A stretch of 64,000 bases of DNA from positions 744,001 to 808,000 of the forward strand of contig NZ_WACG01000001.1 of assembly GCF_009193255.1 (NCBI RefSeq). The letters run 5' to 3'. This stretch comes from Arthrobacter koreensis (GTDB taxonomy: Bacteria > Actinomycetota > Actinomycetes > Actinomycetales > Micrococcaceae). Under the pieces are notes generated by a model that was not told where the DNA came from, did no database searches, and worked only from the letters and a program-made list of their open reading frames with translations. A program made the position numbers and the translations under genes. Shown here in pieces: positions 1-7,097 of the stretch (position 1 is its first letter; every line of letters begins with the position of its first letter).

Positions 1-294
1 CTTCTTGCAGATCATGGCCCGGCCGGCCACTTCGGCGGGCACGCCCTCGTCAGCGGAAAGCACATGGTTCGGAACGCTGCCCAGCTGCTCGAACCACCAC
101 AGGCTCAGCTGCGTCAGGATGCGGCCCTTGTCCGGGATGATGCTGGAGAGCACGTGGTCGTAGGCGCTGATCCGGTCGCTGGCCACAACCAGCACCCGGT
201 CCTGCGCGGCGTCCGGTCCGGCGGGCACGTACAGGTCCCGCACCTTCCCGGAGTAGATGTGGTTCCAGCCGTCCAGCTGCGGTGCGGTGCTCAT
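1..294 (-). CDS. purC: Phosphoribosylaminoimidazole-succinocarboxamide synthase (SAICAR synthetase), N-terminal part
   Basis: This enzyme joins aspartate to CAIR with ATP in purine synthesis. The frame opens at ATG 294 with MSTAPQLDGWNHIYSGK and runs off the left edge, so only 98 residues are visible. The KVRDLY and SDRISAYDH motifs are typical of SAICAR synthetase. The start codon overlaps the purD stop in an ATGA, so the two genes are translationally coupled and share a leftward operon. The rest of the enzyme, including the C-terminal half, lies outside the window. Confidence 0.93.
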   Translation of the reverse strand, partial: MSTAPQLDGWNHIYSGKVRDLYVPAGPDAAQDRVLVVASDRISAYDHVLSSIIPDKGRILTQLSLWWFEQLGSVPNHVLSADEGVPAEVAGRAMICKK

Positions 295-1601
295 GCCAGG
301 TCCTCTTCGATGTCAGCGCCTGCGCTGCCGGCAGGGACCACGATGTCGCCGCGCTCGGCTTTCAGCGCGATGTCACCGCGGTGCTGGGAACCCTCAAGGT
401 CAATGGCGTCCACGCCCTGGTAGGCGAGTTCCCTTGCCTGCGCCAGGTTCTCCCCCAGTGCGACGACGGCCAGGACCCGTCCGCCCGCGCTCACGATCTC
501 GTTGGCTTCCATGGCGGTGCCGGCATGCAGCACGTGAACGCCCTCGATCGCCTCGGCTTCCACGAGTCCCAGGATCGGGTCGCCGGTGCGCGGAGTGTCA
601 GGGTAGTTTTCGGACGCGACGACGACGGCGACTGCCGTGCGGGCATCCCACTTCAACTGTTCCATGGCATCCAGTTCACCCTTGGCGGCAGCCAGCAGCA
701 GTCCGCCGAGCGGGGTCTTCAGCCGGGCCAGCACCGCCTGGGTTTCCGGATCGCCGAAGCGCGCGTTGAACTCGATGACCCGCAGTCCGCGGGAGGTCAG
801 GGCCAGGCCGCAGTACAGCACTCCGACAAACGGGGTGCCGCGGGAGGCCATCTCATCCACGGTGGGCTGCGCCACCCGGGCAATGACATCGTCCACCAGG
901 TTGGCCGGGGCCCACTCCAGCGGGGAGTAGGCGCCCATGCCGCCGGTATTGGGGCCTTCGTCGTTGTCGAAGATGCGCTTGAAGTCCTGGGCCGGGGCCA
1001 GCGGCACCACGTGCCGCCCGTCGGAGAGGACAAACAGGGAGACCTCGGGGCCGTCCAGGAACTCCTCGATGACCACCGTTCCGCCGGCGTCGAAGCAGGC
1101 CTGCGCGTGGGCCAGCGCTTCGTCCCGGTCCGATGTCACAACAACGCCCTTGCCGGCGGCCAGCCCGTCATCCTTGACCACGTAGGGAGCACCGAAGGTG
1201 TCCAGCGCGTCGGCGGCTTCGTCCGGTGTCGCAGCGACCCGGGCCATCGCCGTGGGCACGTTCGCCTCGGCCATGACCTGCTTCGCGAAAGCCTTGGAGG
1301 CTTCCAGCTGGGCTGCTGCCCTGGAAGGACCGAAAACCGGAATGCCGGCCTCCGCGAGGGCGTCTGCAACACCGGCTGCCAGCGGCGCTTCCGGGCCGAC
1401 GACGACGAGGTCGGAACCGAGCTCACGGGCCAGGGCTGTCACGGCTTCCGGATCGCTGGCCTTGATGGAATGGACTGGCACTACCTGCGCGATGCCCGCG
1501 TTGCCGGGAGCCGCGTGGACTTCCGAAACGTAGGGGTCGGCCAGCAGGGCCCGGACAATGGCATGTTCGCGGCCGCCGGGGCCAACAACGAGAACCTTCA
1601 C
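291..1601 (-). CDS. purD: Phosphoribosylamine-glycine ligase (GAR synthetase)
   Basis: PurD catalyses the ATP-dependent joining of glycine to phosphoribosylamine, the second step of purine synthesis. The 436-residue length is normal. The N-terminus MKVLVVGPGGREHAI is the family signature, the ATP-grasp core carries KDDGLAAGKGV, and EFNARFGDPE near residue 290 is the conserved metal/ATP segment. The start is GTG at 1601 without a clear Shine-Dalgarno. A TAGTCT box ends eight bases before it, which would suit a leaderless or near-leaderless message. It is followed by purC with a 4-base overlap. Confidence 0.96.
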   Translation of the reverse strand: MKVLVVGPGGREHAIVRALLADPYVSEVHAAPGNAGIAQVVPVHSIKASDPEAVTALARELGSDLVVVGPEAPLAAGVADALAEAGIPVFGPSRAAAQLEASKAFAKQVMAEANVPTAMARVAATPDEAADALDTFGAPYVVKDDGLAAGKGVVVTSDRDEALAHAQACFDAGGTVVIEEFLDGPEVSLFVLSDGRHVVPLAPAQDFKRIFDNDEGPNTGGMGAYSPLEWAPANLVDDVIARVAQPTVDEMASRGTPFVGVLYCGLALTSRGLRVIEFNARFGDPETQAVLARLKTPLGGLLLAAAKGELDAMEQLKWDARTAVAVVVASENYPDTPRTGDPILGLVEAEAIEGVHVLHAGTAMEANEIVSAGGRVLAVVALGENLAQARELAYQGVDAIDLEGSQHRGDIALKAERGDIVVPAGSAGADIEEDLA

Positions 1602-1609
1602 AAGAGTTC

Positions 1610-1615
1610 AGACTA
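1610..1615 (-). promoter_or_regulatory. -10-like box for purD
   Basis: On the minus strand TAGTCT lies eight bases before the purD GTG. The spacing suits a leaderless or very short leader. No clear -35 element was identified, so this is inferred from the pattern shared with other genes in the window. Confidence 0.4.
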
Positions 1616-1897
1616 CTGGCTGGGATGCACGCCCCGAAAGCCGCCGCTGGTCCGTGACGCGGCCCGCGCAGGGGTGGATTTCCCGCCGACCCGTTGCCCG
1701 GCGGCGCCTGCCGCCGGATAGTGAATCACGGCGGGGCTTTGGCCCCGCCGGGCCGGGCAGCGAGGGAGGCTGCCTCGATGGCGGTGCTGGGGCGGTCATC
1801 GCTCCCCTGCTTCGCTGCCCGCGCCCTCTCCCGTGCTGCCGGGGCGGAGCCTTTCCGCCGGGCTTTTCCGGCGTCCCGGACGGGTGCCGGACTTCCG

Positions 1898-1903
1898 TAC
1901 ACT
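1898..1903 (+). promoter_or_regulatory. -10 box, leaderless spacing, asparaginase gene
   Basis: TACACT is followed by exactly six bases and then ATG 1910, the geometry of leaderless actinobacterial transcripts. No Shine-Dalgarno precedes the ATG. Confidence 0.55.
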
Positions 1904-1909
1904 GGCAGT

Positions 1910-2914
1910 ATGTCTGCCACCTTTGCTGCCTCCGATGCCGTTGAACTCGCTGTCCTGGAGCGCAACGGCTTCATTGAATCCCGCCACGTGGGTTCCGCCG
2001 TCGTGCTTTCCGGTGACGGGTCGGTGGTCACAGCCCTGGGCGACATCACCACCCCGGTGTTCCCGCGTTCGTCGCTCAAGCCGTTCCAGGCCGTTGCCAC
2101 GATGCAGGCCGGCGTACCGCTGCGGGGTCCGCAGGTAGCGCTGGCCGCTGCCAGCCACATCGGCGCGAAGGAACACACCGATGTGGTCCGCGGAATGCTC
2201 CAGGCTGCGGGCGTCACCGAAGAGGACCTGCAGTGCCCGGCGGACTGGCCGCAGGACGAACAGGCACGGACCGAGCTGATCCGTGCCGGCAAGGGCAAGC
2301 AGCGGATTGCCTTCAACTGCTCCGGTAAGCACGCGGCATTCCTGTGGGCCTGCACCGAGAACGGCTGGGACACCCGGACGTACCTTGATCCGTCCCATCC
2401 GCTGCAGCAGGGAATCGCCCGGGTCTTCGAGGACTTCTGCGAGGAAAAGCCCGCGCACTGGGCCATTGACGGCTGCGGGGCTCCGCTGGCTGCGGTATCC
2501 CTGACCGGGCTGGCACGCGGGATCGGCAAGCTGGCCAAGGCGCCGTCAGACAAGCTGGGCGATGCGCGCGCAGCCACCGTGGCAACAGCAATGCTGGACT
2601 ACCCCTGGGCCGTTCACGGCGCAGGCAAGGAGAACTCCGTGGTCATGGAAGACCTCGGCATCATCGCCAAGAGCGGCGCCGAAGGCGTCCTGGTACTGGG
2701 TACGGACACCGGGGTTTCCGTGGCACTGAAAATGCTCGACGGCAACGGCCGCGCCGCCACCCTCGTGGGCCTGACGCTGCTCGCCGCCAGCGGTGCCATT
2801 GACCCGGAGGGCGTCTTCAAGGTCCTGGCCAAAACCGTTCCGCCGGTACTCGGCGGCGGCGAACCCGTCGGCAGCCTGCGCCTCGCCGCGCCGGTCACCG
2901 CACTGCTGGACTAG
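1910..2914 (+). CDS. L-asparaginase II family protein
   Basis: A protein of 334 residues from the asparaginase-II family (distinct from AnsA/AnsB folds), presumed to hydrolyse L-asparagine to aspartate and ammonia. The family pattern is visible in the N-terminal [16 protein letters not shown], the SSLKPFQA segment, [10 protein letters not shown] and DGCGAPL. The open frame extends further upstream, but ATG 1910 fits the leaderless -10 box and the family N-terminus. No signal peptide is seen, so it is cytoplasmic. It is followed two bases later by the SCP-like gene and is probably co-transcribed with it. Substrate assignment rests on family only. Confidence 0.85.
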   Translation: MSATFAASDAVELAVLERNGFIESRHVGSAVVLSGDGSVVTALGDITTPVFPRSSLKPFQAVATMQAGVPLRGPQVALAAASHIGAKEHTDVVRGMLQAAGVTEEDLQCPADWPQDEQARTELIRAGKGKQRIAFNCSGKHAAFLWACTENGWDTRTYLDPSHPLQQGIARVFEDFCEEKPAHWAIDGCGAPLAAVSLTGLARGIGKLAKAPSDKLGDARAATVATAMLDYPWAVHGAGKENSVVMEDLGIIAKSGAEGVLVLGTDTGVSVALKMLDGNGRAATLVGLTLLAASGAIDPEGVFKVLAKTVPPVLGGGEPVGSLRLAAPVTALLD

Positions 2915-2916
2915 CC

Positions 2917-3297
2917 ATGGCACGGCGCAGGATTTCTTCGGCAGACGGCACGGCCGCCCTCGCCGCAGCGGCGGCCGGACCGTCAGACCGGAACACCACC
3001 GCAATGGCGGTCCGCTACGCCCTCGAGGAACTCGCTGAACGGGTGCCCGGCAACTCTGTAGAGGTGCGGGTTCCGCCCTTCGGCGTCACCCAGTGCATTC
3101 CCGGCCCCCGGCACACCCGGGGTACTCCCCCGAATGTCGTAGAGACCGACGCCGCCACCTGGCTGGGGCTGGTGACAGGTGCCCTGGCATGGGCTGACGC
3201 GGTGGCTGCCGGAAAGGTTTCCGCCTCCGGGCTGCGTGCGGACCTGTCCGAATGCCTGCCACTGTTTCCGCGGCTTGCCGGCGGCGGGACAGCCTAA
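2917..3297 (+). CDS. Sterol-carrier-family (bacterial SCP orthologue) protein
   Basis: A 126-residue protein resembling the small actinobacterial SCP-like proteins commonly found near purF. After a basic, alanine-rich N-terminus comes the segment [22 protein letters not shown] and a central [22 protein letters not shown], followed by an amphipathic [15 protein letters not shown] helix. The start lies two bases after the asparaginase stop, so translation is likely coupled. No catalytic residues are known for the family. Its ligand is unknown and the link to purine synthesis is only positional. Confidence 0.7.
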   Translation: MARRRISSADGTAALAAAAAGPSDRNTTAMAVRYALEELAERVPGNSVEVRVPPFGVTQCIPGPRHTRGTPPNVVETDAATWLGLVTGALAWADAVAAGKVSASGLRADLSECLPLFPRLAGGGTA

Positions 3298-3310
3298 TCT
3301 CTACTGCCGG

Positions 3311-3316
3311 TAGAAT
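3311..3316 (+). promoter_or_regulatory. -10 box, leaderless spacing
   Basis: TAGAAT followed by six bases (TTGGGC) and ATG 3323. The box supports ATG 3323 over an in-frame TTG at 3317. Confidence 0.55.
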
Positions 3317-3322
3317 TTGGGC

Positions 3323-3643
3323 ATGACTTCCGAGCAGCACAGCCCTGAACGCCGCGAGATCACCATCCGCCGAGCTCCCCGCTTTGTACCTTTTATGGCG
3401 CTGGGCGTGGTCGCTGCCTTTATTACCGCCCTGATCATGGCGTACACCGGAGACGAGAACCCGCAGTACACCCGGGAAGCCGTCCTGGGATTCTTCACCG
3501 TGATGTTCGCTCTCCCCGGTGTGGCTTTGGGTTCCATCGCCGCATTGATCCTGGACCGGATCAGCATCCGCCGCTCCGAGCACGCAGTGGTTGAGGCGGC
3601 AGACGACGAGCCCGATAGCACAGGCACTTCCCCCACCGCGTAA
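3323..3643 (+). CDS. Small two-helix membrane protein, function unknown
   Basis: A 106-residue protein with a basic N-terminus (ERREITIRRAPR), then a hydrophobic helix at about residues 19-40 (FVPFMALGVVAAFITALIMAY) and another at about 56-77 (GFFTVMFALPGVALGSIAALIL), and a short acidic cytoplasmic tail. A two-pass inner-membrane protein with the charged ends inside is the simplest reading. I do not recognise a function. It precedes purF but probably has its own leaderless promoter. Confidence 0.75.
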   Translation: MTSEQHSPERREITIRRAPRFVPFMALGVVAAFITALIMAYTGDENPQYTREAVLGFFTVMFALPGVALGSIAALILDRISIRRSEHAVVEAADDEPDSTGTSPTA

Positions 3644-3694
3644 CGCTCTGCCCCGGAGCCGTTCGTACCCGGCGGGCGTGAGAGAATAACTTCC

Positions 3695-5248
3695 ATGGCA
3701 CGCGGTGACGGAATGCTTTCCCACGATCTCATGCCCGGCGAAAAAGGACCGCAGGATGCCTGCGGAGTCTTCGGCGTCTGGGCCCCCGGCGAAGAGGTAG
3801 CGAAGCTTACCTATTACGGTCTGTACGCGCTGCAGCACCGCGGACAGGAATCCGCGGGCATCGCTACAAGCGACGGCAGCCGGATCAGCGTCTACAAGGA
3901 CATGGGACTGGTCTCCCAGGTCTTCGACGAAACCACCCTGAACACTCTTCTGGGCCACATTGCGATTGGGCACTGCCGGTACTCCACCACCGGTGCCTCG
4001 CACTGGGCGAACGCCCAGCCCACCCTCGGCGCGACGGCCGCCGGCACCGTGGCGCTGGCCCACAATGGCAACCTGACCAACTCCGCCGAACTCTACGAAA
4101 TGATCCTGGCCCGCCAGGGACGCCCCCGCTCGGGCGAAATTGCCCAGGGCAACACCTCGGACACCGCCCTTGTCACCGCCCTGCTGAACGGGACTGACGG
4201 CCGCTCCCTGGAAGAAACCGCACTTGAACTGCTGCCCAAGCTGCGCGGCGCGTTCTCCTTCGTCTTCATGGACGAAGGAACCCTGTATGCGGCCCGCGAC
4301 ACCTACGGCGTGCGCCCGCTGGTACTCGGCCGGCTGAACCGCGGCTGGGTTGTGGCCTCCGAGGGTTCTGCCCTGGCCACCGTCGGCGCAAGCTTCATCC
4401 GTGAGATCAAGCCCGGCGAGTTCATCGCCATCGACGAGAACGGCATCCGTTCCCAGATGTTCGGGGAGCCGACGCCGGCGGGCTGCGTCTTCGAGTACGT
4501 CTACCTTGCGCGCCCGGACGCTTCGATCAACGGCCGTTCGGTCTACGAATCCCGGGTTGAGATGGGCCGCCAGCTGGCCCGCGAAAACGGCGTCGAAGCG
4601 GACATTGTCATTCCGGTCCCCGAATCCGGCACACCCGCGGCCGTGGGCTACGCCGAGCAGTCCGGCATCCCCTTTGCGCACGGGTTCGTCAAGAACTCCT
4701 ACGTGGGGCGTACCTTCATCCAGCCGAGCCAGACCCTGCGCCAGCTAGGTATCAAGCTCAAGCTCAACGCCCTCGAGTCCGTCATCCGCGGCAAGCGCGT
4801 GGTGGTGGTGGACGACTCGATCGTCCGCGGCAACACCCAGCGTGCAATCGTGCGCATGCTCCGGGAAGTCGGGGCCAAGGAAGTCCACGTCAAGATTTCC
4901 TCTCCGCCGGTCCAGTGGCCCTGTTTCTACGGAATCGACTTCGCTTCCCGCGCCGAGTTGATCGCCAACGGCGCCAAAGTGGAGGAAATCTGCACGTCTA
5001 TCGGCGCTGATTCCCTCGCCTACATTTCCGAAGACGGCATGATTGGGGCCACCCAGCAGCCGCGCGAAAAGCTCTGCACAGCCTGCTTCACCGGCCGGTA
5101 CCCCATCGAGCTGCCCCCGGCAGACCGGCTGGGAAAGAACCTGCTGGAAAACCCGTCCGACGCGGACGGCTCCAACGGCTGTGATCCGGGACCGGACAGT
5201 GAGTTCGAGCCCCTCCTGACCCCAACAGACAAGAAAGAATCGGTATGA
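3695..5248 (+). CDS. purF: Amidophosphoribosyltransferase
   Basis: PurF makes phosphoribosylamine from PRPP and glutamine, the committed step of purine synthesis. The 517-residue chain has a 22-residue leader before Cys23 in DACGVFGVW, the glutaminase nucleophile that becomes N-terminal after processing. LYALQHRGQESAGIA and the RYSTTG segment belong to the Ntn glutaminase domain. VVVVDDSIVRGNT near residue 370 is the PRPP-binding loop. Cysteines in the C-terminal third (PCFYG, EKLCTACF) fit the Bacillus-type Fe-S enzyme. It overlaps purM by an ATGA and forms a two-gene unit with it. Confidence 0.97.
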   Translation: MARGDGMLSHDLMPGEKGPQDACGVFGVWAPGEEVAKLTYYGLYALQHRGQESAGIATSDGSRISVYKDMGLVSQVFDETTLNTLLGHIAIGHCRYSTTGASHWANAQPTLGATAAGTVALAHNGNLTNSAELYEMILARQGRPRSGEIAQGNTSDTALVTALLNGTDGRSLEETALELLPKLRGAFSFVFMDEGTLYAARDTYGVRPLVLGRLNRGWVVASEGSALATVGASFIREIKPGEFIAIDENGIRSQMFGEPTPAGCVFEYVYLARPDASINGRSVYESRVEMGRQLARENGVEADIVIPVPESGTPAAVGYAEQSGIPFAHGFVKNSYVGRTFIQPSQTLRQLGIKLKLNALESVIRGKRVVVVDDSIVRGNTQRAIVRMLREVGAKEVHVKISSPPVQWPCFYGIDFASRAELIANGAKVEEICTSIGADSLAYISEDGMIGATQQPREKLCTACFTGRYPIELPPADRLGKNLLENPSDADGSNGCDPGPDSEFEPLLTPTDKKESV

Positions 5249-6360
5249 GCGCGAGCGAAAACGCCATCACCTATGCCTCCGCAGGGGTGGACGTCGAGGC
5301 CGGTGACCGGGCCGTCGAGCTAATGAAGGCAGCGGTCAAGGCAACCCACAACGACTCGGTTCTTGGCGGGGTGGGCGGATTCGCCGGGCTCTATGACGTT
5401 TCCCGGCTGCTGACCTACAAGAAGCCGCTGCTGGCAAGCTCCACCGACGGCGTCGGCACCAAGGTCGCCATTGCCCAGGCACTGGATATCCACTCCACCA
5501 TCGGGTTCGACCTGGTTGGCATGGTGGTTGATGACATCGTCGTCGTCGGCGCGGAGCCGCTGTTCATGACCGACTACATCGCCTGCGGCAAGGTAGTGCC
5601 GGAGCGTATCGCGGACATTGTCCGCGGCATCGCGGCTGCCTGCGAAGTTGCCGGCACCGCCCTGGTGGGCGGCGAGACCGCTGAACACCCCGGCCTGCTG
5701 GGCGTGAACGAGTACGACGTCGCCGGTGCCGCCACCGGCGTCGTGGAAGCTGCGGACCTGCTGGGCCCGGAGCGCGTGCGGGAGGGCGACGTCGTTATTG
5801 GTATGGCGTCCTCCGGCATCCATTCCAACGGCTACTCCCTGGTGCGCCGCGTCATCAACCACGCCGGCTGGCAGCTTGAACGCCAGATCCCGGAGCTTGG
5901 GCGCACCCTCGGCGAAGAGCTGCTGGAGCCTACGCGCGTCTACGCTGCCGACTGCTTGGACCTGGCCCGCTACGCGCCCGCTGGAGTGCACGGTTTCAGC
6001 CATGTGACCGGCGGCGGGCTTGCCGCCAACTTGGCCCGGGTCCTGCCTAAGGGCCTGGAAGCCACCGTGGACCGTTCAACCTGGGAACTGCCGCCGGTCT
6101 TCAAGCTCGTCAGCGAGCTCGGCAATGTACCGCTGCCGGACCTGGAGCGCACTCTGAACCTCGGCGTCGGAATGGTGGCGATTGTCGACGCCGCCGGTGC
6201 GGACGCTGCGCTGGCCCGCCTGTGCGAACGCGGTGTTCCGGCCTGGACCATGGGTACCGTCGGAGCCGTCACGGATTCCGAGGCCGGCGATCCCAACTAC
6301 GTCCAGGGCGCCAAGGGCGTCGACGGCGGTGCCGTCCGCCTGGTGGGCAGTTACGCCTAG
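5245..6360 (+). CDS. purM: Phosphoribosylformylglycinamidine cyclo-ligase (AIR synthetase)
   Basis: PurM closes the imidazole ring, converting FGAM to AIR with ATP. The 371 residues match the family. The N-terminus contains TYASAGVDVEAGDRAVELMK, followed by LLASSTDGVGTKVAIA, DLVGMVVDDIVVVGAEPLF, and GETAEHPG, all AIR synthetase landmarks. HVTGGGLAANLARVLP near residue 252 is the C-terminal glycine-rich motif. The start overlaps the purF stop. The transcript ends into the paired palindromes just downstream. Confidence 0.97.
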   Translation: MSASENAITYASAGVDVEAGDRAVELMKAAVKATHNDSVLGGVGGFAGLYDVSRLLTYKKPLLASSTDGVGTKVAIAQALDIHSTIGFDLVGMVVDDIVVVGAEPLFMTDYIACGKVVPERIADIVRGIAAACEVAGTALVGGETAEHPGLLGVNEYDVAGAATGVVEAADLLGPERVREGDVVIGMASSGIHSNGYSLVRRVINHAGWQLERQIPELGRTLGEELLEPTRVYAADCLDLARYAPAGVHGFSHVTGGGLAANLARVLPKGLEATVDRSTWELPPVFKLVSELGNVPLPDLERTLNLGVGMVAIVDAAGADAALARLCERGVPAWTMGTVGAVTDSEAGDPNYVQGAKGVDGGAVRLVGSYA

Positions 6361-6368
6361 CCTTTCCG

Positions 6369-6414
6369 GAGGCTCTGCCCCCGCCTCATCGAGATGAGGC
6401 GGGGGCAGAGCCTC
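6369..6414. terminator. Perfect hairpin after purM (probable terminator)
   Basis: Two perfect 21-base arms (6369-6389 and 6394-6414) around a CGAG loop, starting eight bases after the purM stop. The arms are G/C rich and have no poly-T tail. Its centre, CCTCATCGAGATGA, is repeated at the start of the next palindrome, so the two elements are related in sequence. Confidence 0.65.
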
Positions 6415-6475
6415 ATCGAGATGACAGAAACTGCCCGTATCAGCCTTGATACGGGCAGTTTCTGTCATCTCGATG
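6414..6475. repeat. Palindromic intergenic repeat, copy 1 (convergent gene junction)
   Basis: Perfect 29-base inverted arms (6414-6442, 6447-6475) with loop GCCT. The core ACAGAAACTGCCCGTAT is shared exactly with copies at 44524-44587 and 63116-63171. It lies between purM (rightward) and the DUF3073 gene (leftward), so it could end transcription from both sides, but it lacks a T-tract. Sequence conservation beyond pairing suggests a repeat family rather than an ordinary terminator. Confidence 0.85.
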
Positions 6476-6510
6476 GAGGGGAAGCGAAGGGGAATTACCG
6501 CCTTTAACGC

Positions 6511-6548
6511 CCTTCAGCGGATCCACCGTGCTGGTGATCCGCTGAAGG
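6511..6548. terminator. Hairpin downstream of the DUF3073 gene
   Basis: CCTTCAGCGGATC pairs with GATCCGCTGAAGG, with the inner CACC/GGTG extending the stem past a one-base bulge. It sits about 40 bases beyond the stop of the leftward DUF3073 gene. There is no clear T-run on that strand, so termination is a guess from position. Confidence 0.5.
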
Positions 6549-6586
6549 AGGGCAATCAGTTTGCCGAAGAATGGGTTTGCCGGCAT

Positions 6587-6823
6587 CTATCCGATGCGGC
6601 GGGAACCCTCATCATCATCGTCTTCATCGCCAAATTGATCTGCGTACTTATCCTCGTACGCCGAGTAGTCCGGCTCGGCCGGTTCCTCGGGATATCGACT
6701 CGACGGACGGCTCGAGGGTCCTGACAGCTCACGCTGCAGGGCTGAGTAGTCCGTGGCAGGAGTGAAGTACTTCATCTCGCGTGCCTGCTTGGTTGCTTTT
6801 GCCTTTTGACGGCCGCGCCCCAT
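6587..6823 (-). CDS. DUF3073 family small protein
   Basis: A 78-residue protein with the highly basic start MGRGRQKAKATKQAREMKYF followed by TPATDYSALQREL and an acidic tail (EDKYADQFGDEDDDDE). This is the DUF3073 pattern of actinobacteria, which is often next to purM. Function is unknown; the charge split suggests nucleic-acid or ribosome contact but nothing in the sequence proves it. An AAGGGGG Shine-Dalgarno lies seven bases before the ATG. Convergent with purM. Confidence 0.88.
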   Translation of the reverse strand: MGRGRQKAKATKQAREMKYFTPATDYSALQRELSGPSSRPSSRYPEEPAEPDYSAYEDKYADQFGDEDDDDEGSRRIG

Positions 6824-7097
6824 GGCGTGACCCCCTTTTTGCGTCGATCCGGAGGTGGTCGCTCGGGCAGGAGAGCGAGGCCCCGGAATATTTGGTCAAT
6901 TTGTCGTAACTACAGGTTACATGTTTTCCCGCTGGGTTGTGCCCCTCAGGACCCGCAGGCGCACTCAACTTCCCAGTTTAGTCCTTCTCTCCCGCAGGTG
7001 CGTACTGCGCCGCGACCTGCAAATTCGCTAAAGTCAGGGAGGAACAGATGCCGCGGGACACTTTTGCGGCCATGGACAGGGAGGACCGGCGTTCACC

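Larger units (their letters stand above)
1602..1909. other. Divergent intergenic region between purD and the asparaginase gene
   Basis: This gap of about 308 bases separates divergent genes and should hold both promoters. It contains two perfect GC-rich hairpins, at 1698-1717 (8-bp arms, loop GCCT) and 1729-1750 (9-bp arms, loop TTTG). Neither is followed by a T-run in either direction. I recognise no purine riboswitch or known operator here, and overlapping open frames look like shadows. Confidence 0.5.

Noticed and set aside
1602-1909. Purine riboswitch ahead of purD
   Set aside because: No conserved purine-aptamer blocks were found. The hairpins here are plain GC-rich inverted repeats.
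6906-6920. Inverted repeat GTAAC-N5-GTTAC as an operator
   Set aside because: Arms are only five bases and no matching site or regulator is seen nearby. Such repeats are expected by chance.
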